A model generated the notes under the pieces. The model was not told where the DNA came from, ran no database searches, and saw nothing but the letters and a program-made list of their open reading frames with translations. From Chlorogloeopsis sp038404745 (lineage in GTDB: Bacteria; Cyanobacteriota; Cyanobacteriia; Cyanobacteriales; Nostocaceae), in assembly GCF_038404745.2 (NCBI RefSeq), contig NZ_JAYKTT020000023.1, forward strand, positions 318,557 to 382,556: a stretch of DNA of 64,000 bases, written 5' to 3'. Positions 45,307 to 53,814 of the stretch are shown one piece after another. The number at the start of each line of letters is the position of its first letter. Within the stretch, counting starts at the first letter, position 1. The position numbers and the translations under genes were made by a program.

Positions 45307-45987
45307 TTATTTGATAGTACGATAGTGCAAAAACAACTCACTTCCAACCTGACGAGTCTCTATTAGTTGGAGATGAGGGGCTGCACGGGGAACAAAACCT
45401 TCTCCCTCTACTGGAGTTGGCGCATCTTGTCCTCCATAAATGACGGGCCAAATCGTCAACCACCAGTCATCGATTCGCCCTGCCTGCACCAAAGAAGCTG
45501 TTAAAGAGCCACCTCCTAGAGCAACAACCTTGCGGATGCCGCGTTCTGCCATTATGGTGTAGCCTCGATCCCAGTCTAAGTCGGTATCGCCCAGATCAAT
45601 TAAATTAGCTACTTTGTGTAGAGCTGTTGTCTGGGAACTACGCTCCAAAGCTGTTCGGGTTGTAAATATCCATCGCTCAACGTCTTGCTGGAAAAAAGGC
45701 AGAGCCGGAGATAGTTCTAGTGAGCGTGAAACAACACAAGTGATGGGCTGGGGAGGCTGTCCCCGAACTTGACGTGCTGCCAACAATTCAGGATTGCTAA
45801 TTGTAAAGGTTGTTTCCTCTGACCGAATCGTTCCAGCTCCTACTAAGATCAGATCTGCAAGCGAAACTTGATATTCTAAGTGTGCTTTATCAGCTGGATC
45901 TGAATCACGGGGTGCTCTAAGATCGACAGCACTGATTTTCCCATCCGCTGTCATAGCAAGAACTACAGTTGTTTGAATAGCTGTCAT
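45307..45987 (-). CDS. RibD C-terminal domain (dihydrofolate reductase-like) protein
   Basis: A 226-residue stand-alone RibD_C / DHFR-fold reductase. It has the N-terminal VVLAMTADGKISAVDLRAPR, the substrate loop DLILVGAGTIRSEETTF and the NADPH loop KVVALGGGSLTASLVQAGRIDDW. In riboflavin synthesis this fold reduces a ribosylamino-pyrimidine; stand-alone versions may act on other substrates. No deaminase half is attached. Its proximity to the P450 gene on the same strand suggests a small oxidoreductive unit, though co-transcription is unproven. Confidence 0.85.
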   Translation of the reverse strand: MTAIQTTVVLAMTADGKISAVDLRAPRDSDPADKAHLEYQVSLADLILVGAGTIRSEETTFTISNPELLAARQVRGQPPQPITCVVSRSLELSPALPFFQQDVERWIFTTRTALERSSQTTALHKVANLIDLGDTDLDWDRGYTIMAERGIRKVVALGGGSLTASLVQAGRIDDWWLTIWPVIYGGQDAPTPVEGEGFVPRAAPHLQLIETRQVGSELFLHYRTIK

Positions 45988-46197
45988 GGCTACTTTCTGA
46001 CGCTTTGATCAAGTCTCAATTTATGGCATTTACTGCACAATGAAAAACTTTCCTTGGGAGTAGTATCACTGAGGTAAGTGAAGTTTCTAAGTAGCCATCA
46101 TGAACTGGGTACACCAGAAAGGATGGCTACTTAGATCAAGAAAACACTCATACGCCGATCCAATACAGCAACGTTTGGTTTGCGATCGCTCCAACTA

Positions 46198-46225
46198 AAA
46201 ACCGGGCTTTTCACAAACCCGGTTT
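46198..46225 (-). terminator. rho-independent terminator after ctaB
   Basis: Reading the minus strand, AAACCGGG and CCCGGTTT form a stem followed by TTTTAG, 28 bp after the ctaB stop codon. Confidence 0.85.
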
Positions 46226-46252
46226 CTATTAGCTTCAATTTTCAACTAAATT

Positions 46253-47206
46253 TTAGCTGAGAAAATGTAACTGACTAACTACAAAACTAATTGCTCGATG
46301 CGTCAGGGGAAGACTATCAACTACCATACCTAGACACAACAGCATCATGTAAGAGATTGAATAGAGAAATAATCCTCTAGCTAAATTGCGTTCTTCTGGA
46401 TTTTGTAACAGTTGCCATGCTTTATAAATAAATAATCCTCCCAAATATAGGGCGATCGCTGCATAGACAATTCCAGTTTGGTGCAAGGGATAAATCAGTA
46501 ACAGTGTTGCTACTACGGTTACCAAAGTGTAATACCAAATTTGCTGCACTGTTGCTTGATTGCCTGCTACTACTGGTAGCATAGGTATGCCTACTTTTGC
46601 GTAATCATCCCTAATCATCAATGCTAATGCCCAGAAGTGAGGCGGTGTCCACAAGAACACAATTGCAAATAATAACCATGCTGTCCAGCTTAGGCTACCT
46701 GTAACTGCTGCCCAGCCAACTAGTGTTGGTATTGCTCCTGCGGCACCTCCAATCACAATATTTTGGGTACTGTGACGCTTCAGTAAATGTGTATAAACTA
46801 AAACGTAAAAAACAATACCAGACATTGCGAGCAAAGCTGCAAGCAAGTTGGCAAATACAGTAAGTAGGGTAAAGGAGATAACAGCCAGAGCGATCGCAAA
46901 CAGGAGAGCATCACGCGAGAGTATCCTACCTGAAGGGATGGGACGATGGCGTGTGCGCTCCATCTCGTAGTCAATATCCCTGTCGTAGATACAATTAATC
47001 ACCTGAGCACTCGCAGCAGCTAGAGTGCCACCAGCTAGAGTTACTAGTAGAAGCATTGGATCTACTTGTCCTTTAGCTGCAATCCACATACTTCCAGCTG
47101 TAGTAATCAACAGTAATGGAATAATCCTGGGTTTAGTTAGCTGGTAGTAGCTTTGAAGAACTTGCAGAAATGTTTCATGCTGCTTCGAGACATTAGTCTC
47201 AATCAT
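46253..47206 (-). CDS. ctaB: protoheme IX farnesyltransferase (heme O synthase)
   Basis: A 317-residue polytopic prenyltransferase of the UbiA superfamily. The two Asp-rich motifs are visible: NCIYDRDIDYEMERTRHRP and MIRDDYAKVGIPMLP. It attaches a farnesyl group to heme B, giving heme O, in the membrane. Eight or nine hydrophobic segments; normal length. It is the downstream gene of a ctaA-ctaB unit (94-bp gap) opposite the cox operon, whose product needs the heme A made from heme O. Confidence 0.95.
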   Translation of the reverse strand: MIETNVSKQHETFLQVLQSYYQLTKPRIIPLLLITTAGSMWIAAKGQVDPMLLLVTLAGGTLAAASAQVINCIYDRDIDYEMERTRHRPIPSGRILSRDALLFAIALAVISFTLLTVFANLLAALLAMSGIVFYVLVYTHLLKRHSTQNIVIGGAAGAIPTLVGWAAVTGSLSWTAWLLFAIVFLWTPPHFWALALMIRDDYAKVGIPMLPVVAGNQATVQQIWYYTLVTVVATLLLIYPLHQTGIVYAAIALYLGGLFIYKAWQLLQNPEERNLARGLFLYSISYMMLLCLGMVVDSLPLTHRAISFVVSQLHFLS

Positions 47207-47300
47207 TTTGGCAATATTTCCTTTTGTGTTAACAACTTATAGGCTGCCGCTGCTTTTGTTAGCTTTTTTGAGTCTTAATCTGAAACCAAACTCACACAAT

Positions 47301-48284
47301 TTAAGGCTTTGCTTCAGATACAGGTTTAGCGATCGCAGTAGCTGTATCAGGAATTATGTAAGCGTTGAGTTCCCGATTCATAGCCCAGTCACGCAGCGAG
47401 AGAACTGTAAAAACTACTAGAGTACCTAACAAAGCCGCTCCTACAGCTTGATGGGAGACTGTCAGTGGCTCAACTTGGAGATGTAACCGGAAGGTAGCAA
47501 ATCCGATCAGAATTTGGAGTGTTAGCAATCCTCCAGCCATATTTGCCAGTTTCCGCAATGCTGGATGTAAAGCTGGTGTACGCCAAGCCAGAATGACAAC
47601 AGCTAATGTTGCGGCTGTTGGCGGGATCAAACCAAAAATATGCGTGTACATGACATCACAAAGTTGGTAACCTGCGAAGCATTGATGTAATGCCCAGCGA
47701 GATCCGACTAAGGCACCGAGTAGACTTTGCACGTATACCAAAAGGGTAGCTGTCAAACCCACCCAAGGTAATTTACCAACAGTTCCAGTGCCTTGGTATG
47801 GGATGAGTGCAGTACCGATAACCATTAAAGTCGAAAAAAACAATAATGCCGTTCCCAAGTGAGCGGTGACGATATCAAACCGCAATAGCTGAGTCACTGT
47901 AAGTCCGCCCAATATGCCTTGGAAGACAATTAAAAATAGCGCAAATGTGGATGCCCAAGGTAGCCAGTGGGGTAAGGAGCGACGACACCACCAACAAATA
48001 CCAACGAGTGCGATCGCACTCACACCAATTAGTGCCGCATCCAATCGGTGAAACCACTCCAAGAAAACTTGGAAATTCATTTGTTTGGTTGGCACTAGTT
48101 CACCGTAGCACAAAGGCCAGTCTGGGCAAGCCAGTCCTGCATTCATCACGCGGGTGGCACTGCCAATAGCCATTAGAATCAGAGTGGCCACGCACATTTT
48201 CCATACCAAACGACGAATTCGATCCTTTGGTTTTTGCTGTTCAACTGCCGTTAGATTTTGTTGTTCTAGGACTATCTCGCTCAT
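47301..48284 (-). CDS. ctaA: heme A synthase (CtaA/COX15)
   Basis: A 327-residue membrane oxygenase with eight predicted helices. The four heme-ligand histidines lie in EWFHRLDAALIG, TAHLGTALLFF, THIFGLIPP and VSHQAVGAALL; the external loops carry cysteine pairs (ACPDWPLC and CFAGYQLC), as in B-type CtaA. It oxidises the C8 methyl of heme O to give heme A. Divergent from coxB with a 391-bp promoter region between, matching the usual cyanobacterial cox locus. Confidence 0.94.
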   Translation of the reverse strand: MSEIVLEQQNLTAVEQQKPKDRIRRLVWKMCVATLILMAIGSATRVMNAGLACPDWPLCYGELVPTKQMNFQVFLEWFHRLDAALIGVSAIALVGICWWCRRSLPHWLPWASTFALFLIVFQGILGGLTVTQLLRFDIVTAHLGTALLFFSTLMVIGTALIPYQGTGTVGKLPWVGLTATLLVYVQSLLGALVGSRWALHQCFAGYQLCDVMYTHIFGLIPPTAATLAVVILAWRTPALHPALRKLANMAGGLLTLQILIGFATFRLHLQVEPLTVSHQAVGAALLGTLVVFTVLSLRDWAMNRELNAYIIPDTATAIAKPVSEAKP

Positions 48285-48675
48285 GAAAGATACCTTTTGC
48301 CTACTTTTCGTGAGCTAACAAACTTCAAGGGTAATCAGTGTAGATCCTTCTCCACCCTAGCTTATATAAATCTGGACTAGAGATCGGCTCTCATTTATAC
48401 TTTGAACCACCCTTGCTAGTTTCAGCTTGAAGCTTTAGGGATTTTTCCAATTGTCAGTAATCGATTGCTGCCAAGTCTTCTTGCCTTCGGACAAAATTCC
48501 TTGATTGGCATCCATCTTGTGGCATATCCAATTAATACGTTCTATTGAGGATAGAAACATCAGCTTAAAAATTAATAATGATTTCAGCTTCTGGTACTCA
48601 ATGTCTGGCAGCCTAGACTACCGTAGTAAGTGAGCAGTTCTGTCCAACGTAGTAAAGTCATTAACTCTATCAACC
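48285..48675. other. divergent promoter region between ctaA and coxB
   Basis: A 391-bp spacer. The words CCGTAGTAAGT and ACGTAGTAAAGT occur 30 bp apart just before coxB and might be operator half-sites; I cannot assign a regulator. No gene. Confidence 0.45.
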
Positions 48676-49758
48676 GTGAAAATTCCAAGTTCCATCTGGA
48701 CATTACTCATTGGCATTCTACTGACACTCGTCAGTCTTTGGTACGGTCAAAATCATGACCTTTTACCAAAAGCAGCCTCTGATGAAGCTTCCTTGGTAGA
48801 CGGTCTATTCAATACAATGATGACCGTATCTGTAGGTATTTTTCTCTTAGTAGAAGGTGTTTTAATATACGTTATAATTAAGTATCGCCGACGTGCAGGT
48901 GACGATAAAGATGGTCTGCCAGTTCATGGCAACGTACCACTCGAAATTCTCTGGACTGCGATCCCGGCTATTATTGTTATCGGTATTTCTGTTTACAGCT
49001 TCGATGTCTATAACGAAATGGGTGGTTTCAATCCCCATGCTGTCCACGAAGCCCCAATGACACCGCAAGCGATGAAAATGCCAGGAGCGGCGATTGCGGC
49101 GACTTTAACCGATACACCACCGAACACAGAACCCAATCTCAATCAGGAAAAATCTGATCAGGCAATGGAAGATCCTGCCACAGCAGCAGTCCGCAATGCC
49201 GATCAAATCCCTCAAAAGCAGAATGCTCCTGGAGTAGGAAGTGTTGCTCCTACAATTGGCCCTACTCCTGACAAAGAAGGCAAAGCACCCGCGCTTACAG
49301 TTAATGTTACAGGTTTGCAGTATGCCTGGATTTTCACTTATCCAGAAACCAGTGTCACTTCTGGTGAACTGCACGTTCCTGTGGGACGTGAAGTGCAAAT
49401 TAATATGACAGCTAATGATGTGATTCACGCTTTCTGGGTACCAGAGTTTCGTCTCAAGCAAGATGCGATCCCCGGACGGCAAAGCGAAATTCGCTTCACT
49501 CCGAGCAAAGAGGGTACGTATGCCCTTATTTGTGCGGAACTTTGTGGCCCCTACCACGGTGCGATGAGATCGCAAGTTGTCGTAGAAACACCAGAAACAT
49601 TTGCAGCGTGGATGAAAGAACAGCAAGTTGCAAGCAATGAAACGCTCAATCAAGCAATTGCTGTAAATCCTGCGGAATTATCCCCAGCTGAATTTCTCGC
49701 ACCCCATACTCACAACATGGGAATTCAGCCAGAAATACTACATCAAATTCACAAATAG
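48676..49758 (+). CDS. coxB: cytochrome c oxidase subunit II
   Basis: A 360-residue subunit. Two or three N-terminal membrane helices (LLIGILLTLVSLWYG, VGIFLLVEGVLIYVIIKY, ILWTAIPAIIVIGISVYS) precede the CuA domain with VIHAFWVPEF and the metal loop CAELCGPYHGAM. The CuA center takes electrons from cytochrome c. Between the last helix and the CuA domain (~115-207) lies a long Pro/Gln/Asp-rich linker. The start is GTG at 48676; no usable ATG is near. Confidence 0.94.
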   Translation: MKIPSSIWTLLIGILLTLVSLWYGQNHDLLPKAASDEASLVDGLFNTMMTVSVGIFLLVEGVLIYVIIKYRRRAGDDKDGLPVHGNVPLEILWTAIPAIIVIGISVYSFDVYNEMGGFNPHAVHEAPMTPQAMKMPGAAIAATLTDTPPNTEPNLNQEKSDQAMEDPATAAVRNADQIPQKQNAPGVGSVAPTIGPTPDKEGKAPALTVNVTGLQYAWIFTYPETSVTSGELHVPVGREVQINMTANDVIHAFWVPEFRLKQDAIPGRQSEIRFTPSKEGTYALICAELCGPYHGAMRSQVVVETPETFAAWMKEQQVASNETLNQAIAVNPAELSPAEFLAPHTHNMGIQPEILHQIHK

Positions 49759-49765
49759 TCATTAG

Positions 49766-49809
49766 GAGCCAGCGCGTTGGGCGGCTTTGCCGACTTGTAG
49801 CGACTGGCG
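49766..49809. repeat. hairpin repeat GAGCCAGCGCG ... GCGACTGGCG
   Basis: Imperfect inverted repeat in the coxB-coxA spacer, of the same family as the core of the MITE-like element at 39276-39371. Confidence 0.6.
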
Positions 49810-49838
49810 TTCATAAGTCTTTAGTCATTAGGACACAA

Positions 49839-49880
49839 GACAAATGACAAAGGACAAATGACAAAGGACAAATGACAATA
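49839..49880. repeat. three 14-bp tandem units (GACAAATGACAAAG)
   Basis: Two exact and one near-exact copy directly before the coxA start codon. They replace a recognisable ribosome site within the cox operon. Confidence 0.8.
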
Positions 49881-49885
49881 GATTT

Positions 49886-51631
49886 ATGACACAAGCACAG
49901 GTACAAGAAAAAGCCAATATTCCTGCCGAAATTGAGGAACCAGGAATAAGAAAGTGGTGGGAATACTTTACCTTTAACACCGACCATAAAGTGATCGGTA
50001 TTCAATACCTAGTTACCACGTTCATTTTCTACTGTATTGGTGGTGTGATGGCTGATTTGGTTCGCACGGAACTGCGAACCCCAGAAGTCGATTTTGTTAC
50101 TCCCGAAGTCTACAACAGCTTATTTACGTTGCACGCCACAATCATGATTTTCTTGTGGATCGTGCCAGCAGGTGCGGGTTTTACTAACTACGTGCTTCCC
50201 TTGATGATTGGGGCAAAGGATATGGCTTTTCCTCGCCTAAATGCCTTAGCCTTTTGGATCATCCCCCCAGCAGGTTTAATGTTAATCGCTAGCTTAGTTG
50301 TGGGCGATGCACCAGACGCAGGTTGGACTTCTTACCCTCCCCTGAGCTTGGTAACCGGTCAGGTGGGCGAGGGAATTTGGATTATGAGTGTCCTACTTTT
50401 GGGTACATCATCCATTCTGGGGGCAATCAATTTCATCGTCACCCTTTTGAAAATGCGTACCCCTGGTATGGGGTTCCATCAATTGCCTTTATTCTGCTGG
50501 GCAGCTTTTGCAACCTCAGCGCTGGTTCTTTTATCTACACCTGTACTTGCGGCAGGATTAATTCTACTTGCCTTTGATTTGTTAGCAGGCACAACATTTT
50601 TTAATCCTACTGGCGGTGGCGATCCTGTAGTGTATCAGCATATGTTCTGGTTCTATTCCCACCCGGCAGTTTACATCATGATTTTGCCCTTCTTTGGGGT
50701 GATTTCTGAGGTGATCCCCGTTCATTCTCGCAAACCAATTTTTGGGTATAAAGCGATCGCTTACTCTTCTTTGGCAATTAGCTTTTTGGGCTTGATTGTC
50801 TGGGCGCACCATATGTTTACCAGTGGTATTCCTGGTTGGTTGCGGATGTTCTTTATGATCACCACAATGATCATTGCTGTACCCACGGGAATTAAAATTT
50901 TTAGTTGGTTGGGAACTCTTTGGGGTGGCAAACTTCACCTTGAACGCCCTGCTTTGCTGTTTGCGATCGGCTTTGTTGGCACTTTCGTAATTGGTGGGAT
51001 CAGTGGTGTGATGTTGGCAGCCGTGCCATTTGACATCCACGTTCACGACACCTATTTTGTGGTGGCGCACCTGCATTACGTTCTGTTTGGTGGTAGTGTA
51101 TTGGGCATTTACGCAGCCTTCTATCACTGGTTCCCAAAAATGACAGGGCGAATGCTGAATGAATTTTGGGGACAGGTTCATTTCGCCTTCACCATCATCG
51201 GTTTAAATATGACTTTCTTACCGATGCACAAGCTAGGCATGATGGGTATGAACCGCCGCGTCGCCCAGTACGATCCCCAATTTGCATTCCTTAACGAAAT
51301 CTGCACTTATGGTTCTTACATACTGGCAGTTTCGACATTCCCCTTCATTATTAATGCGATTTGGAGTTGGATGTACGGGCCAAAAGCGGGTAACAATCCC
51401 TGGAAAGCACTAACCCTGGAGTGGATGACTGCTTCACCGCCAGCGTTTGAAAACTTCGATCAACCGCCAGTATTAGCAACAGGCCCTTATGACTACGGCC
51501 TAGAAAATGCAAGGGAAGGCGTTCCCCTATCTGATGCCGAACCAGTTTTGTCTGCTGGTACTAACTCCGTCTTACGTGCCAATCCAGACGAGCCTTATCC
51601 GGCGATCGCTGCTGAAACTGACGAGCGCTAA
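49886..51631 (+). CDS. coxA: cytochrome c oxidase subunit I
   Basis: A 581-residue subunit with twelve membrane helices, the catalytic core of an aa3-type oxidase. Heme a and Cu ligands are all seen: LFTLHATIMIF, the cross-linked His-Tyr in WFYSHPAVYI, the CuB pair in WAHHMFTSG, and HDTYFVVAHLHYV for the two hemes. GMGFHQLPLFCW and proton-channel residues look normal. It reduces oxygen to water in the thylakoid or plasma membrane. Between coxB and coxC in one operon. Confidence 0.97.
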   Translation: MTQAQVQEKANIPAEIEEPGIRKWWEYFTFNTDHKVIGIQYLVTTFIFYCIGGVMADLVRTELRTPEVDFVTPEVYNSLFTLHATIMIFLWIVPAGAGFTNYVLPLMIGAKDMAFPRLNALAFWIIPPAGLMLIASLVVGDAPDAGWTSYPPLSLVTGQVGEGIWIMSVLLLGTSSILGAINFIVTLLKMRTPGMGFHQLPLFCWAAFATSALVLLSTPVLAAGLILLAFDLLAGTTFFNPTGGGDPVVYQHMFWFYSHPAVYIMILPFFGVISEVIPVHSRKPIFGYKAIAYSSLAISFLGLIVWAHHMFTSGIPGWLRMFFMITTMIIAVPTGIKIFSWLGTLWGGKLHLERPALLFAIGFVGTFVIGGISGVMLAAVPFDIHVHDTYFVVAHLHYVLFGGSVLGIYAAFYHWFPKMTGRMLNEFWGQVHFAFTIIGLNMTFLPMHKLGMMGMNRRVAQYDPQFAFLNEICTYGSYILAVSTFPFIINAIWSWMYGPKAGNNPWKALTLEWMTASPPAFENFDQPPVLATGPYDYGLENAREGVPLSDAEPVLSAGTNSVLRANPDEPYPAIAAETDER

Positions 51632-51721
51632 TCAAGGCTGAAGGATGAAGTATAAAGGATGAAAACACTTCATAGTTTATACTTCACACTTCATACTTCA
51701 CACCATTACCTTAAAAGATTC

Positions 51722-52342
51722 ATGCAAAGTCAAACAGTTGACCCAGCAAAAGCAGAACTAAATTACCACCATACAGTGGAAGCCGCTCATCACGAAGAGC
51801 ATCCAGATTTTCGTCTCTTTGGACTAATTATGTTCCTAGTCGCTGAAGGGATGATTTTTATGGGTTTGTTCGGTGCCTATTTGGCTTTCCGTTCGACATT
51901 GCCTGCTTGGCCTCCAGAAGGAACTCCTGAACTAGAATTATTGCTTCCCGGAGTCAATACCATTAATCTAATTGCCAGTAGTTTTGTCATCCACAATGCC
52001 GATGCCGCGATTAAAAAGAATAATTTGCGGGGTATGCAGATGTGGTTTGGGATCACTGCTGTGATGGGGATCGTTTTTTTGGTCGGGCAGCTGTATGAAT
52101 ACTACCATCTGGAATTCGGTTTGACTACGAACTTGTTTGCCAGTGCGTTTTTCGTTTTGACAGGCTTCCACGGACTACACGTTACTATTGGTGTTTTAGC
52201 GATTCTGGCTGTATTGTGGCGATCGCTTAAACCAGGCCACTATAGTAACGAAAAGCACTTTGGAATAGAAGCGGCTGAAATTTACTGGCACTTTGTAGAC
52301 GTGATTTGGATTATCCTTTTCGGATTGTTATATATTCTCTAG
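51722..52342 (+). CDS. coxC: cytochrome c oxidase subunit III
   Basis: A 206-residue subunit with about five membrane helices: FGLIMFLVAEGMIFMGLFGAYLAF, FVLTGFHGLHVTIGVLAI and YWHFVDVIWIILFGLLYIL carry family signatures. The frame opens at ATG 51659, but those 21 extra codons run through a TTCATACTTCA-type repeat also seen at 61257; ATG 51722 (MQSQTVDPAK) gives the usual length. Last gene of the cox operon, closed by a terminator. Confidence 0.93.
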   Translation: MQSQTVDPAKAELNYHHTVEAAHHEEHPDFRLFGLIMFLVAEGMIFMGLFGAYLAFRSTLPAWPPEGTPELELLLPGVNTINLIASSFVIHNADAAIKKNNLRGMQMWFGITAVMGIVFLVGQLYEYYHLEFGLTTNLFASAFFVLTGFHGLHVTIGVLAILAVLWRSLKPGHYSNEKHFGIEAAEIYWHFVDVIWIILFGLLYIL

Positions 52343-52381
52343 AGGATTCTTGATCACTTGATACTCTAAAACTCTTAATTT

Positions 52382-52407
52382 AAAAGCCCCCCTGCTGGGG
52401 GTTTTTT
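52382..52407 (+). terminator. rho-independent terminator of the cox operon
   Basis: AAAAGCCCCC-CTGCT-GGGGGTTTTTT, 40 bp after coxC. Confidence 0.92.
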
Positions 52408-52473
52408 ATTGCATAAGTCAGAATTTTAGGACACCATCGCAGTTGCCAAGTAGCTTAGGATATCAAGAGAGTT

Positions 52474-53328
52474 TCAAGCCTGTTCCCTACCATAACTTCT
52501 ATCTCCTGTAATCACCGAGTTGGAATTTTGTAGTTCCAACTGTGAAGAATTTTCTAATTTGGCTACTGGCGAATCTTGGTGTTGAGTTGTCAAGTCACGG
52601 GGAAGAAGACGTCCTTGTAAACCATAGCTAAGTAAACCCATAGACTCGTAAAACACAAGTACTGCTTTTTTTCTCTTCGGCAAATAATTTGGGAGAGGAC
52701 TTGAATGGGGAATAACTTCAAATCCTAAATTGCGAAAAGTTAGCACAGAACGTAACATATGTGGAGGATCGGTTATGAGCAAAATTTGCTCTACTCCTCG
52801 TGGTTTCAATACGGAAGCGGTGAAAAGTGCGTTTTCTTTAGTAGTTCGAGAGCAGTGTTCTTCATCTAAAGCATCATCAGGAACACCCTGCGCTTTCAAT
52901 TCCTCTACTATTTCTTGCCCATCTCCTGCACCACTGGCAAAAATCAAAGGTGCTCGCTGAGATTTCCAAAGCTCTGCCGCTACTTCTACACGAGCAGACC
53001 GAAATTGAGGCCCACGTCCCAAAATTACAATTGCGTCCGCTTTTGTTGTACCTGGATCGTTAGGAACAAATGCCCACAATCCTTTTTTAATTACTGCTGT
53101 TGTGAGCGGGAAAGTAATAATCAAGTAGAGCGCACACAAAAGGATTCCTAACCTGGTAAATAGACGTCGCCATCGCAACTCTCTCAAAAATGGAATAATC
53201 CAAGGTAAGAAGACTAAAGCTACACATACTAAAACAATTAGAGATGGTATCATCAGCCACTGATGAAGCGTTGACTTCAAAGCCAACCACTGGCTAGCAG
53301 GACGCTCGCATAAACTTGGATCAAGCAT
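52474..53328 (-). CDS. YdcF/ElyC family membrane protein (DUF218)
   Basis: A 284-residue protein with two N-terminal membrane helices (PSLIVLVCVALVFLPWIIPFL and LGILLCALYLIITFPLTT) and a DUF218 domain: AIVILGRGPQFR, APLIFASGAGDG, SRTTKENALF and ILLITDPPHMLRS. A second, clearly distinct member is at 22037-22696. ElyC-type members take part in envelope polysaccharide or peptidoglycan metabolism; the reaction is unsettled. The C-terminal ~40 residues are Gln/Ser-rich and likely disordered. Convergent with the cox operon. Confidence 0.85.
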   Translation of the reverse strand: MLDPSLCERPASQWLALKSTLHQWLMIPSLIVLVCVALVFLPWIIPFLRELRWRRLFTRLGILLCALYLIITFPLTTAVIKKGLWAFVPNDPGTTKADAIVILGRGPQFRSARVEVAAELWKSQRAPLIFASGAGDGQEIVEELKAQGVPDDALDEEHCSRTTKENALFTASVLKPRGVEQILLITDPPHMLRSVLTFRNLGFEVIPHSSPLPNYLPKRKKAVLVFYESMGLLSYGLQGRLLPRDLTTQHQDSPVAKLENSSQLELQNSNSVITGDRSYGREQA

Positions 53329-53814
53329 TTCAGTTTATTTGTCTAAATAAAATTGTATTTGTTGTAATACTAAACATCCATATTATGGCAGCTCTATCAA
53401 TTGATTGACTGGAATACAGATTTAACTGCTATGGACTTAATATAAAAATTATCTAATAAACTATATTTATCTTTTTTTGTCAACATCTATTGACTGTTTG
53501 TAATAGATTTGCTATTTTTATTTACATAAGTTAACAATTATTAAAATAAAAACAAACTAAATACCTGAATTTCTCATCGGTATCTCCCAAGGTGCTAAAC
53601 CCATACTACGCGAACGACATTTGGATTCCTCTAACTTGCCTCGGTTTAACAGCCGGGGTTTTTTATTGTCTCGTAATTTTTGTAGTGGGCACTGTTTACA
53701 ACGTAAAAATAAGGGTTTGAGAAAAGTTAGCCAATGCCCACCTTACAGTTATATTTCTGGTTTGTTGCTAGGAGTATACTTCAGAAATCACCTAAAACAT
53801 TTAGTCAAATTGCG
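53329..53814. other. intergenic region with hairpins
   Basis: A 486-bp spacer. CCTCGG-N8-CCGGGG with a following TTTTTT (53639-53663) looks like a terminator, although no + gene precedes it. The element at 53685-53741 has GTGGGCA/TGCCCAC ends. The first in-frame ATG of the next gene (53734) falls inside that element, which is why the start was moved. Confidence 0.55.
53685..53741. repeat. 57-bp element with GTGGGCA/TGCCCAC inverted ends
   Basis: Short noncoding element with inverted ends, typical of small dispersed repeats. It precedes the membrane glycosyltransferase gene. Confidence 0.5.
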
